A stretch of DNA of 64,000 nt from an uncultured Pelagibacteraceae bacterium. GTDB lineage: Bacteria; Pseudomonadota; Alphaproteobacteria; Pelagibacterales; Pelagibacteraceae. The translations under genes were made by a program, and so were the position numbers. Below are positions 55,360-64,000 of the stretch, piece by piece. Positions within the stretch are counted from its first letter, which is position 1. Every line of letters starts with the position of its first letter. The stretch lies in NCBI GenBank assembly GCA_902604055.1, contig CACKXA010000003.1, forward strand, positions 29,880 through 93,879. Reading direction: 5' to 3'. The notes beneath the pieces were generated by a model that saw only the letters and a list, made by a program, of their open reading frames with translations, searched no databases and was not told the DNA's origin.

Positions 55360-56533
55360 TTTTATATTTAATTTTTTTATAAACTGTATTTCTTGACCAT
55401 TTATCAATTTGAAGTATTTGGTTTATACTTTTAGGCTCTTTTATAGCATATTTTTTATAATTTCTATCGTTTAGAACCTGCAATAAGTACTTGTAAAAGG
55501 TGTTAAAACTTATTTTTTCTTTCAAAAATTGATCAACTAATATTTCATTAGCTGCATTGATGATAATTGGAGTTGAAAAATACTCATTTATTCTATTTTT
55601 TAGTTTTATAATCGGGAACCTTTTTTTATCAACTTTTGAAAAATTTAATCCTTTAAAAAAAAATGAGTCTTTATTTTTTTTGGGCTTAAATATACTGTCT
55701 ATCGTAAAATTTTTATCAAAAATTGCGTTAGCTAAAGGAATTATCATGGTAGTTTCATGATAGATAAATTTATACAGTCCATTATTAAATTCAATAATAG
55801 CATGAACCAAAGACTCAGGGTGTACTACTATATCTATCTTTTTTTGATTTATTGAAAATAATTTGTTTGCTTCAATAACTTCTAAAATCTTGTTCATTAA
55901 TGTTGCAGAGTCTACTGATATTTTTTTCCCCATTTTCCATTTAGGATGTTTTATAGCTTGATGTGGTTTAACTTTTTTAAAATCTTTATACTTATGCTTT
56001 AAAAAAGGACCACCTGAAGCTGTAAGATAAATTTTTTTGACATCTTTTATATTGGAGTTTTCTAGAAGTTTCATTATAGAGAAATGTTCAGAGTCAACTG
56101 GAATAATCTTGGTACGATTTTTCAGTGCAGCTTTTTTTATTAAATTCCAACCGCAAATAATTGACTCTTTATTTGCTATCAAAATTTTTTTACTTTTTTT
56201 AATGAGTTGAATAGTTGGGTTAAGTCCAGCTATACCAGGTATAGCAGCAACGGTTATATCCGATTTTTTAAAGTAATTTTTTTTATCCTCAAAATTTTTT
56301 ATAATTTTTATTTTTTTCCGTTTAAACTTTTTTTTAACTTTTAAATATATTGACGGATTATTTACTAAAAAGACTTTTGGTTTAAATTTAGCTATTTGTT
56401 TGCAGATCAATCCATAATTTTTATTTGCAGCTAAAATATTTACATCAAAAAATGAATTTTTTTTATTAACAATTTCTAAGACAGTTTTGCCTATTGATCC
56501 TGTTGATCCAAGAATTGAAATATTCTTTTTCAT
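55352..56533 (-). CDS. dxr: 1-deoxy-D-xylulose-5-phosphate reductoisomerase
   Basis: This is a 393-residue MEP-pathway enzyme. It has the NADPH-binding GSTGSIGKTVLEI, IANKESIICGW near residue 120, the metal ligands in PVDSEHFSIM near 147 and the substrate loop SASGGPF-like TASGGPFLK near 171. Overlaps bamA by eight bases. It is lysine-rich in line with the local base composition. Confidence 0.95.
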   Translation of the reverse strand: MKKNISILGSTGSIGKTVLEIVNKKNSFFDVNILAANKNYGLICKQIAKFKPKVFLVNNPSIYLKVKKKFKRKKIKIIKNFEDKKNYFKKSDITVAAIPGIAGLNPTIQLIKKSKKILIANKESIICGWNLIKKAALKNRTKIIPVDSEHFSIMKLLENSNIKDVKKIYLTASGGPFLKHKYKDFKKVKPHQAIKHPKWKMGKKISVDSATLMNKILEVIEANKLFSINQKKIDIVVHPESLVHAIIEFNNGLYKFIYHETTMIIPLANAIFDKNFTIDSIFKPKKNKDSFFFKGLNFSKVDKKRFPIIKLKNRINEYFSTPIIINAANEILVDQFLKEKISFNTFYKYLLQVLNDRNYKKYAIKEPKSINQILQIDKWSRNTVYKKIKYKNA

Positions 56534-56534
56534 C

Positions 56535-57185
56535 TTAATATATAATTAATAAAGATAAAAATCCTATAGGAATACCCAATAACAATCCATCAATTCTATC
56601 TAAAACACCACCATGTCCAGGTAAAAAGTTTCCAGTATCTTTTAAAAAAGATTTTCTTTTCATGTAAGAAAAAAGTAAATCACCTGCTTGACAACCTAGC
56701 GACACAACTGTTCCAATAATTAAAATATAGAATTCAAAGTTTTTAGTTAAGAAAAAGATTGATACAGATATAAATATACAAGAGAATATTATTGAACCAA
56801 TAGCGCCTGATATTGTTTTTTTTGGACTTATTTTTGTGAGTTTAGGGCCTTTAAAAAATCTTCCACAAATGAAGCCTCCTATATCTGAAGCAACGCAAGT
56901 GAATAGAATTATAAAAATTAAAACCTTAAGGTATAGTGATGAAGAAAAATTTAAAAATAACGTACAAAAATAAAATATATAAACGATAAAAAAACAATTT
57001 AATAAAAGTTTACTCACTCTGAATTTTTTAAGAATAATTTTTGTCATTCCATAAAATTCTAAAATTGCAAATACCGCAGCAATTAATAAAACATAACCTA
57101 AAATATAATTATTTATAAATGAAATAAACAAAAGTGAAAATAGTATTATTGAAGTAGTTATCCTTTTCTTTAAATTTTTTTTCAT
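56535..57185 (-). CDS. cdsA: phosphatidate cytidylyltransferase
   Basis: This is a membrane enzyme making CDP-diacylglycerol. I chose the ATG at 57185, which gives 216 residues and abuts uppS; a start at 57200 would overlap it. The C-terminal signature SPKKTISGAIGSI and the GDLLFSYMKRKSFLKDTGNFLPGHGG-type stretch (about 170-197, with FLPGHGGVLDRIDG) are diagnostic. Several spans precede it. It is somewhat shorter than E. coli CdsA. Confidence 0.92.
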   Translation of the reverse strand: MKKNLKKRITTSIILFSLLFISFINNYILGYVLLIAAVFAILEFYGMTKIILKKFRVSKLLLNCFFIVYIFYFCTLFLNFSSSLYLKVLIFIILFTCVASDIGGFICGRFFKGPKLTKISPKKTISGAIGSIIFSCIFISVSIFFLTKNFEFYILIIGTVVSLGCQAGDLLFSYMKRKSFLKDTGNFLPGHGGVLDRIDGLLLGIPIGFLSLLIIY

Positions 57186-57186
57186 A

Positions 57187-57855
57187 TTATATTGAACCAA
57201 AATTTCGTTTTACTCTTTTAAAATCAATTATAATTTTCTCAAAATCGTTAATTTTAAAATCAGGCCACAATTTATTGATAAAGTATATTTCTGTATATGC
57301 AAGCTGCCATAACATAAAGTTACTTAACCTTTTACGGCCTCCAGTTCGTATAAGAATGTCAGGATTAGGTAGATTTTTTGTGTAAAGGTTTTTACTTATA
57401 GATTGTAAGTTTATTTTCTTTTTGGATTTTTTGCATGCGTTAACAATTTCATCTCTTGATCCATAATTTATTGCTAAATTAACAATTATCTTTTTATTTT
57501 TTTTTGTTTTTTTAATAGACTCTTTTAATGATTTTTTGATTTTAATAGGTAAAATATTAATTTTTCCTATTATATTTATCTTTATACCGTTAAGAACAAC
57601 TCTATTTAACTCCTGATCAAAATATTTGATTATTAAATTGAATAAAAAATTAATCTCAGATTTTGGTCTTTTCCAGTTCTCAGTAGAAAAAACATAAAAA
57701 GTTATTATCGGAACTTTTAATTTTATTGATTTTTCGACAATTTTTTTTACTACTTCTACACCTTTAAAATGACCAAAGTTTCGCCCTTTATTCTTTTTTT
57801 GACCCCACCTACCATTACCATCCATAATAAAGGCAACGTGGTTGAGCTTGTTCAT
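57187..57855 (-). CDS. uppS: undecaprenyl diphosphate synthase
   Basis: This is a 222-residue cis-prenyltransferase producing the C55 lipid carrier. It has the catalytic FIMDGNGRWGQ near residue 9, the FYVFSTENWKRP motif near 53, and RTGGRKRLSNFMLWQLAYTE near 170. It overlaps frr by four bases. Confidence 0.96.
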   Translation of the reverse strand: MNKLNHVAFIMDGNGRWGQKKNKGRNFGHFKGVEVVKKIVEKSIKLKVPIITFYVFSTENWKRPKSEINFLFNLIIKYFDQELNRVVLNGIKINIIGKINILPIKIKKSLKESIKKTKKNKKIIVNLAINYGSRDEIVNACKKSKKKINLQSISKNLYTKNLPNPDILIRTGGRKRLSNFMLWQLAYTEIYFINKLWPDFKINDFEKIIIDFKRVKRNFGSI

Positions 57856-58412
57856 ATCTGTAATATCTCTTTTTCTTTATCTGTTAAAATTTTATCTATT
57901 TTTTCTATGTTTGTATCTGTTAGTTTTTGAATAGATTTTTCGAATATTTTATTTGAGTCTTCTGAAATTAATTTGTCTTTAAGCAATTTCTTTAACTCTT
58001 CATTGGCTTCTCTTCTAATGTTTCTAATAGAAACTTTCCCTTTTTCTCCCATGTTTTTCAATACTTTGATAAGCTCTTTTCTTCTTTCCTCTGTGAGATC
58101 AGGCACTCTTAATCTTACAATTTGTCCGTCTACTTGAGGGTTTATACCCAACTCTGATTTTTGTATTGCTGAATCTATTAATGCTACGTTTGCTTTATCC
58201 CAAACTTGTATTGATATCATTCGAGCTTCGGGAACACTTACAGTTGCAAGCTGCTCAATAGGCATTAATTGCCCATATACATCAATTTTAATTGTATCAA
58301 GCATGCTAGGATTAGCTCTGCCTGTTCTTAAAGTAGAAAGATCTTTTTTTAGAGATTGAATACTCTTATCCATTTTTGATGAATAGTTTTTCTCGTTAAA
58401 CTCTGAACTCAT
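57852..58412 (-). CDS. frr: ribosome recycling factor
   Basis: This 186-residue factor releases ribosomes after termination. Recognisable are LRTGRANPSMLDTI near residue 28, ISIQVWDKANV near 67 and IRNIRREANEELK near 130. It lies two bases after tsf, with pyrH missing from its usual place between them. Confidence 0.97.
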   Translation of the reverse strand: MSSEFNEKNYSSKMDKSIQSLKKDLSTLRTGRANPSMLDTIKIDVYGQLMPIEQLATVSVPEARMISIQVWDKANVALIDSAIQKSELGINPQVDGQIVRLRVPDLTEERRKELIKVLKNMGEKGKVSIRNIRREANEELKKLLKDKLISEDSNKIFEKSIQKLTDTNIEKIDKILTDKEKEILQI

Positions 58413-58414
58413 CT

Positions 58415-59281
58415 TTACACTCCCTCACCAACTTTATATCTAATAAAATCTATAACTTGTACTTCATTATCAACTTTATTTTCTTTTAGTATATCAGAGA
58501 CTTTTTTTTTGGGGTCCATAATCCAAATTTGATTTAAAAGAGTGTTATCATTGATAAATTTAGCAATTTTTCCTTTAGATATTTTTTCTGCCATTTCGGC
58601 TGGTTTACCGGAATTTGTTATTTCAGCTTTTATAATTTCAAGTTCTTTATCTACCGTTTCTTTTTTTAATTTATCTTTGTCTATCGCTAGAGGATTAGAA
58701 GCAGCTATATGCATGGCAATTTTTGTTCCAATTCCATCATTCTTACCCTTTTTAATACCTTTTAATTTAACAATAGAAATAATTTTACCTATGTTGCTTT
58801 CAATCGATGAATGAACATAATAAAAATTTAAACCAACTTTATTGTCAAAAAAATGTGATCTTCTTATAGTAATTTTTTCTCCTATCTTTGCTATTAAGGA
58901 AACGAGACTATCTTTTACTAATTCACCGTTTTTCATTTTTGACCCATTTAGTTTATCTAAATCACCTTTATTTAAAAAATTTAATTCAGATAGCTCTTTA
59001 CAGAAAGAAATAAAATCTTTATTTTTTGCTACAAAATCTGTCTCACTATTAACCTCAATTATTGAAACTTCATTTTCATTTTCATTTACTAAAGCTAATC
59101 CCTCTGTAGCAGTTCTACTCATTTTTTTTGAGGCTTTTGCTATTCCTTTTTTTCTTAAAAATTCTATTGATTTTTCTATATCACCTTTATTTTCATCTAG
59201 AGCTAGTTTACAATCCTTAAAGCCTACCCCAGTTAATTCTCTTAACTTTTTGATGTTATCTAGTAAATTCTTATCTGACAT
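58415..59281 (-). CDS. tsf: elongation factor Ts
   Basis: This 288-residue guanine-nucleotide exchange factor for EF-Tu starts with the UBA-like LRELTGVGFKDCKLALDE and has VNSETDFVAKN near residue 78. It follows rpsB by 17 bases and should share its leader regulation. Confidence 0.97.
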   Translation of the reverse strand: MSDKNLLDNIKKLRELTGVGFKDCKLALDENKGDIEKSIEFLRKKGIAKASKKMSRTATEGLALVNENENEVSIIEVNSETDFVAKNKDFISFCKELSELNFLNKGDLDKLNGSKMKNGELVKDSLVSLIAKIGEKITIRRSHFFDNKVGLNFYYVHSSIESNIGKIISIVKLKGIKKGKNDGIGTKIAMHIAASNPLAIDKDKLKKETVDKELEIIKAEITNSGKPAEMAEKISKGKIAKFINDNTLLNQIWIMDPKKKVSDILKENKVDNEVQVIDFIRYKVGEGV

Positions 59282-59298
59282 TTGGATATAGATCGAAA

Positions 59299-60048
59299 TT
59301 ATTTTTTCTTTATATCAGTTTTGTCTTCTGATTTTTTTTCTTCTTTATTATTTGTAGACTTAATAAATTTTTCTGCATCTTTAATAGTATCTTTGAGCAA
59401 ATCACAGTAAAGATTGATTGATCTTCTAGCATCATCATTTCCAGGAATAGGAAAGTCTATACCTGATGGATCAGAATTTGTATCTAACACAGCTATAATT
59501 GGTATCTTTAATTTTTTAGCCTCCGCGACTGCTAGTGATTCAATGTTAGTGTCTATAATGAATATTAATTCAGGAGTTTTTTTCATTTCAACAATGCCTC
59601 CTAGGGATCTTTGTAGTTTTTCTTTTTCTTTACCAAATTTTAATATTTCTTTTTTTGTAAAACCAATATTTTCTTTAGACAATTGTTCATTTAGCTTCTT
59701 AAGTCTTTTAATTGAATTTTGAATAGTATTCCAATTAGTTAACATACCGCCTAGCCATCTGTAGTTAACAAAAAATTGACCTGTTACTTTTGCTAAGTCG
59801 CTTACTTGTTCTGAAGCTTGTTTTTTTGTAGATACAATTAATATTTTTCCTCCAGAAGAAATAGTTTTATGAACTTGAACTAAAGCATTTTTTAGAAATT
59901 CTACTGTTTGAGTAAGATCGATTATATGAATTGAATTCTTTTCCCCAAAAATAAATTGTTTCATTTTTGGGTTCCATCTAAGTGTTTTATGACCCAGATG
60001 TACTCCAGCTTCTAATAATTGTTTTATGTCGACCTTAGGTACGTTCAT
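59299..60048 (-). CDS. rpsB: 30S ribosomal protein S2
   Basis: This 249-residue protein starts at ATG 60048 ([20 protein letters not shown]); the longer frame would translate the structured leader. Motifs [27 protein letters not shown] and FPIPGNDDA are typical. The C-terminus is a charged tail. It is preceded by a pseudoknotted leader that probably mediates S2 autoregulation. Confidence 0.97.
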   Translation of the reverse strand: MNVPKVDIKQLLEAGVHLGHKTLRWNPKMKQFIFGEKNSIHIIDLTQTVEFLKNALVQVHKTISSGGKILIVSTKKQASEQVSDLAKVTGQFFVNYRWLGGMLTNWNTIQNSIKRLKKLNEQLSKENIGFTKKEILKFGKEKEKLQRSLGGIVEMKKTPELIFIIDTNIESLAVAEAKKLKIPIIAVLDTNSDPSGIDFPIPGNDDARRSINLYCDLLKDTIKDAEKFIKSTNNKEEKKSEDKTDIKKK

Positions 60049-60125
60049 ATTTTTTCCGGTTAATCCACCACAGCTACTCCAAACTTTGGACCGGGAGGGC
60101 ATTGCCCTAAAAACTGTGTGCGAAA
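60049..60125 (-). promoter_or_regulatory. structured rpsB leader (S2 autoregulatory RNA)
   Basis: This unusually GC-rich leader pairs CCGGT (60056-60060) with ACCGG (60090-60094). The loop contains TCCAAA (60078-60083) facing TTTGGA (60085-60090), and AGGGC (60096-60100) pairs with GCCCT (60104-60108). CACAG (60069-60073) inside the first stem can pair with CTGTG (60114-60118) outside it, forming a pseudoknot. A candidate cis-regulatory RNA upstream of the S2 gene was reported in a published search for structured RNAs in Candidatus Pelagibacter ubique, and this fits that description. Confidence 0.82.
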
Positions 60126-60166
60126 TTAATCACTGATATATATAACCAAGGTAAAAAATCAACCAT

Positions 60167-63100
60167 CTAAACAGTTATTTTTTTAACATAATCCTTATTT
60201 TTCATTACTTTAAGCTGATTAAAATCAAATTTTCTAGTGTTTTGAAGGTTATAGTGAATTTTTTGATTTTTCTTATTTATGATTAGACTTATTTCGGTTT
60301 GGCCTGATTTAGTTAACATTTTTTTGATCTCATCTAAATTATAGTTATCTTTTAGTTCTATAGTTACCTTCGTATAAGGTTTACTAATTATATCATCTAA
60401 ACTTAGTATTTTTCTAAGGTTTATTCTTCTTTTAGAAATATCTGTTATTGATTTATCTTTTTGCAAGGTCAAAACAAAGGACTCTGACTCTTTTATCTTG
60501 TCTCTATTATTGACCAAAATGTCAGCAAATAAAAATAATTCAAATTCTCCTTTATTATCACTAAATTTTACTATCGCAAAAGGAGTTCCTTTAGCGCTTT
60601 TTTTTTCTTGAATAGACATAATTGTACCTGCAACTAAAGCTTCACTTTCATTATTATTTTGAAAATCTTTATAGGGAATTATTTTCAAATGTTCGAAAAT
60701 TTCATTATATTCATTTAAAGGATGGTCCGAAATATAAAATCCTAAAGATTTGAACTCTTCTAGTAAAAGTTCTTTTTTTGTCCATTTGTTCGCAGGGAGA
60801 TAATCAAAATTTTCCTTATGATTATCGTTCTCGGTAAATAAATTTGTTTGATTGTTTAGTCTATCATCATTTACATTTTTAATTTGTTGAATTATTTTAG
60901 GTATAGAATTTAAAATTTTGTTTCTATCTTGATCGAATTCATCTAATACTCCTGCTTTAACTAAACCCTCTAACTGTAACTTATTTACATCCTTAGCATC
61001 TACACGATAAATAAAATCAGTTAAAGATTTGAATTTACCATTTTTTTTCCTCTCATTTACTATATTAGATATGGCTTCATACCCTACATTTTTGATAGCT
61101 CCTAGACCATAATAAATTGTATTTGTTTCAGCTTTAAACTCTGCAAAGCATTGATTTATAGCTGGCCTTACAATTTTAATTTTTAATCTTTTAAGTTCTT
61201 CTACAAATTCTCTGAGTTTTGAAGTATTTGTTAGTTCAGTGGACATAGTTGCGGCTATAAAATCTTCTTTATAATATGTTTTTAAAAATGCTGTTTGATA
61301 GGCAATTAAAGCATATGCCGCTGCATGGCTTTTGTTAAAACCATATTGAGCGAAGGGCTCTATTTTAGTAAAAACAAAATTTGCCACATCTTTGTTAATA
61401 CCATTTTTAATAGCACCATTAATAAATCTTTCTTTTTGTTTATCTAATTCAGCTTTTTTCTTTTTACCCATAGCCCTTCTTAAAATATCAGCTTCACCAG
61501 CAGTAAAACCTGCTAATGTTTGCGCAATCTGCATTACTTGTTCCTGGTAAATTATAATTCCATAAGTTGGTTGTAATATTTTTTCTAAAGTTTGGTGAAT
61601 ATAATCAGGTTTTTTGATACCATTTTTGCAATCATTGTATACTGGTATATTACTCATCGGCCCTGGTCTATAAAGTGCCACTAGAGCAATAATATCATCA
61701 AACCTATTAGGTTTCATTTGTTTGATAGCTTCTCTCATGCCTGTACTTTCTAACTGAAACAATCCTGTAGTTTCACCAGTTGATAGTTGGCTGTAAACCT
61801 TTTCATCCTCAAGACTTATTTTACTTATATCTAAATCTATCTTTTTTGCTTTTAATCTTTTTAAAGTTTTGTCAATTACAGTTAGGGTTTTTAAACCAAG
61901 TAAATCAAATTTTACCAATCCAGCATTTTCAGAGGAATACATGTCATACTGTGTAGATGGTAAAATTAAATTTGAACTTTGGTCCACATATAAAGGGAAT
62001 TGTTCAGCTAGTTTGTTTCCTGCTATAACTACCCCTGCGGCGTGAGTAGCCATATTCCGATTTAGTCCTTCCAACTTTAAAGATAGATTTATAAGTTTTC
62101 TAACTTTATTATTGCTTTTAATTTCTTCCTCAAAACGAGGCTCTCTATTAATTGACTCTTGCAGTGTTAGGGGTCGCGAAGGATCAAAAGGAACCATTTT
62201 GCAAATTTTATCTACATGGCCATAGGATAGACCTAAAACTCTTCCAACATCTCTTAAAACCATTCTGGCTTTAAGCTTACCAAAGGTAATAATATGGGCT
62301 ACTCCGTCTTTATATTTTGATTTTAGATATTCAAAGACTCTATCTCTTTGTTCCTCACAAAAGTCGATATCAAAATCTGGCATGGAAATTCGATCTGGAT
62401 TCAAAAATCTCTCAAAAATTAAGTTAAATTCTATTGGATCTAGATCTGTTATATCAAGACAATAAGCGACAAGAGAACCTGCCCCTGAACCTCTTCCTGG
62501 TCCGACTGGAATAGAGTTTTTCTTTGCCCATTTGATATAATCGGAAACAATTAAAAAATAACTTGAATAATCCATTGAATTTATAATATTCAACTCGTGT
62601 AATAGTCTGTCTTCATAAACTTTCTTAATTTCATCTAAAGATTTATTCTTATTTTTCTTAATAATGAATTTATTAATTCTTTCCTCTAACCCTTTTTTTG
62701 CCAGAATCATCAATTCTTCTTCGGGAGATTTATTATTATTATTTGAAAGAGATGGTAAAATCGGTTTAGATTTTTTAGGTTTAAAATTAAATCTTAAAGG
62801 AAAATTAAAATTATTCTCTAGAGCTTCAGGTATATCTTTGTATAATTTCTTTATATCATCTGTTTTTTTCAAATAGTGTTGATCGCTATATCTAAATCTA
62901 TTTTTGTCATCTACAAATTGTTTTTGTCCTATACATATTAAAGCATCATGAGCCTCTGATGAGCTAGGGTCTATATAGTAAACTTCTTGAGATGCAATCA
63001 AAGGTATATCGTATAAAGATGAAATTCTTAATAAATAATTTTCATAATTTGTTTCTTGTGACTCTGAGTGTCTTTGAATTTCAAAATATAATCGATCTTT

Positions 63101-63583
63101 AAAAGAAGATTTTAATTTGCCAATAATTTTTTCAAAATTTTTTATTTTATTCGAATTAAATAATTTGCCAAAAAAATTATTGTAATTTCCTGTTAAAATT
63201 ATCAAGTCCTGATTATTTAATAATAATTCGTTTATTTCACAATAAGGATCGTTAGATTTTAAATTCTTTAAGTAACTTAATGATGATAGCTTTGTTAAAT
63301 TTTTATATCCTTGTTCTGAAGTTGCATATAATGTTACTTTTCCAATTACATTATCATCTAATAAATTTATCTGGGTTCCAATAATTGGATGTGTGCCCAC
63401 TTTACTTATTTTTTCTGCAAACTCTAGAGCCCCACACAAGTTGTAACTATCTGCTAATCCTACAGCTTTAATTTTATTTATTTTACAATATTCAGCTAGT
63501 TGATCTATTTTAACTGCACCTTCGCAAATAGAATATTGAGTGTGAATTTTGATATTATTAAATTCTTTATTTTGATCGAGCAT
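60167..63583 (-). CDS. dnaE: DNA polymerase III alpha subunit
   Basis: This is the 1138-residue replicative polymerase. The N-terminal PHP domain begins at KIHTQYSICEGA, the palm has GPGRGSGAGSLVAYCL and the catalytic PDFDIDF aspartates near residue 400, and the C-terminal OB-fold region starts near 985. It overlaps lolD by 17 bases and is followed by the rpsB leader after a gap of about 40 bases. Confidence 0.97.
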   Translation of the reverse strand: MLDQNKEFNNIKIHTQYSICEGAVKIDQLAEYCKINKIKAVGLADSYNLCGALEFAEKISKVGTHPIIGTQINLLDDNVIGKVTLYATSEQGYKNLTKLSSLSYLKNLKSNDPYCEINELLLNNQDLIILTGNYNNFFGKLFNSNKIKNFEKIIGKLKSSFKDRLYFEIQRHSESQETNYENYLLRISSLYDIPLIASQEVYYIDPSSSEAHDALICIGQKQFVDDKNRFRYSDQHYLKKTDDIKKLYKDIPEALENNFNFPLRFNFKPKKSKPILPSLSNNNNKSPEEELMILAKKGLEERINKFIIKKNKNKSLDEIKKVYEDRLLHELNIINSMDYSSYFLIVSDYIKWAKKNSIPVGPGRGSGAGSLVAYCLDITDLDPIEFNLIFERFLNPDRISMPDFDIDFCEEQRDRVFEYLKSKYKDGVAHIITFGKLKARMVLRDVGRVLGLSYGHVDKICKMVPFDPSRPLTLQESINREPRFEEEIKSNNKVRKLINLSLKLEGLNRNMATHAAGVVIAGNKLAEQFPLYVDQSSNLILPSTQYDMYSSENAGLVKFDLLGLKTLTVIDKTLKRLKAKKIDLDISKISLEDEKVYSQLSTGETTGLFQLESTGMREAIKQMKPNRFDDIIALVALYRPGPMSNIPVYNDCKNGIKKPDYIHQTLEKILQPTYGIIIYQEQVMQIAQTLAGFTAGEADILRRAMGKKKKAELDKQKERFINGAIKNGINKDVANFVFTKIEPFAQYGFNKSHAAAYALIAYQTAFLKTYYKEDFIAATMSTELTNTSKLREFVEELKRLKIKIVRPAINQCFAEFKAETNTIYYGLGAIKNVGYEAISNIVNERKKNGKFKSLTDFIYRVDAKDVNKLQLEGLVKAGVLDEFDQDRNKILNSIPKIIQQIKNVNDDRLNNQTNLFTENDNHKENFDYLPANKWTKKELLLEEFKSLGFYISDHPLNEYNEIFEHLKIIPYKDFQNNNESEALVAGTIMSIQEKKSAKGTPFAIVKFSDNKGEFELFLFADILVNNRDKIKESESFVLTLQKDKSITDISKRRINLRKILSLDDIISKPYTKVTIELKDNYNLDEIKKMLTKSGQTEISLIINKKNQKIHYNLQNTRKFDFNQLKVMKNKDYVKKITV

Positions 63584-64000
63584 TAGCCCGTTTTATATTA
63601 CCTTTAAAAATACTCAACTTATAATCCGCCTTGTTAGCAAGTTCTCTATTGTGAGTTGCAAAAATTATAGCTTTGTTCATTTTTTTTAATTTTAAAAAAT
63701 ATGAAAATATTTCTTCAGATGTTTTATAATCCAAATTTCCAGTTGGTTCATCAGCTAAAATTAAATCCGTTTCTGATATTAATGCTCTAGCAATCGCAAC
63801 TCTTTGTTGCTCTCCTCCAGATAGTTCGCTTGGGAAATGGTTGCTTCTATTTAAAATTTTTATATCTTTTAAGATTTTAGTTGCTTTTTTTAAAGAATAA
63901 TCGGTTTTTTCTCCTTTAATAATTAATGGCATCATTACATTTTCTATAGCCGTGAAGTCCGAAAGCAGATTTGATAAAAGACTCAATCCAAAAGATAGAT
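63567..64000 (-). CDS. lolD: LolD-type lipoprotein-release ABC ATPase, 5' end beyond the window
   Basis: This is the C-terminal part of an ABC ATPase; the frame stays open to base 64000, so the Walker A half lies outside. Visible are DFTAIENVMMPL, the signature LSGGEQQRVAIARAL, Walker B LILADEPTGNLD and the switch ATHNRELA. This pattern and its position before dnaE fit LolD of the LolCDE lipoprotein transporter. It overlaps dnaE by 17 bases. Confidence 0.88.
   Translation of the reverse strand, partial: LSFGLSLLSNLLSDFTAIENVMMPLIIKGEKTDYSLKKATKILKDIKILNRSNHFPSELSGGEQQRVAIARALISETDLILADEPTGNLDYKTSEEIFSYFLKLKKMNKAIIFATHNRELANKADYKLSIFKGNIKRANARSK

Noticed and set aside
60049..60102. Extended N-terminus of rpsB
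   Set aside because: The residues come from the structured leader and are not part of the conserved S2 start.

Overview
The window looks like a chromosomal segment of a streamlined marine alphaproteobacterium of the SAR11 clade (Pelagibacterales). This is inferred from very AT-rich, lysine/asparagine/isoleucine-rich coding, genes packed with 0-20 nt spacers or 1-8 nt overlaps, SAR11-type transporters (YhdWXYZ-like general amino-acid, FbpABC-like ferric iron and GlpVSTPQ-like glycerol ABC systems), an alphaproteobacterial LexA box, and an alphaproteobacterial backbone order. I see no prophage, insertion sequence, CRISPR array or rRNA, and no gene-free stretch longer than about 235 bases.

Layout. 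1-7.5 kb: the start of a truncated gene, a secreted DUF6134-like protein, cysteine synthase, the amino-acid ABC transporter, ZapE ATPase and tRNA-Arg(UCU). 7.5-12.9 kb: the ferric-iron transporter with Fur-like palindromes and an overlooked 56-codon CSPC-motif ORF, a small membrane protein, a FAH/hydratase-family enzyme, and a coupled pair of tiny ORFs (18 and 54 codons). 12.9-22.6 kb: a glycerol module (gpsA, small SHOCT-like secreted protein, glpK, the five transporter genes, a DUF2160-type membrane protein and gap). 22.6-28.6 kb: trkH, trkA, ntrX, ntrY, joined to gpsA-glpK without gaps.

28.6-37.5 kb: ispDF-pgpA-cinA (plus) facing the minus-strand series tpiA-secG-pyrG-kdsA-eno-ftsB-lipA-coq10. 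37.6-45.8 kb (plus): a PpiD/SurA-like chaperone, trpEGDC, lexA, gltX and a Cas4/RecB-like nuclease. 45.8-64 kb (minus): a Glu-Pro repeat membrane protein, an HDAC-family hydrolase, then the envelope/translation superoperon read from the far end: lolD (cut by the window end), dnaE, rpsB, tsf, frr, uppS, cdsA, dxr, bamA, ompH, lpxD, fabZ, lpxA, lpxI, a PQQ-type sugar dehydrogenase and lpxB.

How it fits together. Glycerol would be imported by GlpVSTPQ, phosphorylated by GlpK, oxidised to DHAP by GpsA (no glpD is present here), and passed through TpiA, Gap and Eno, all encoded in the window. The order matches the ancestral alphaproteobacterial arrangement with notable gaps: pyrH is missing between tsf and frr, rseP between dxr and bamA, pdhABC-lpd between ftsB and lipA, ntrBC near ntrYX, and comEC/gltA around gltX. 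The most interesting regulatory features are a pseudoknotted rpsB leader, a LexA-controlled lexA-gltX-nuclease unit, an NtrX lacking the sigma-54 GAFTGA loop, and hairpins directly after two solute-binding-protein genes that probably set expression ratios inside transporter operons.
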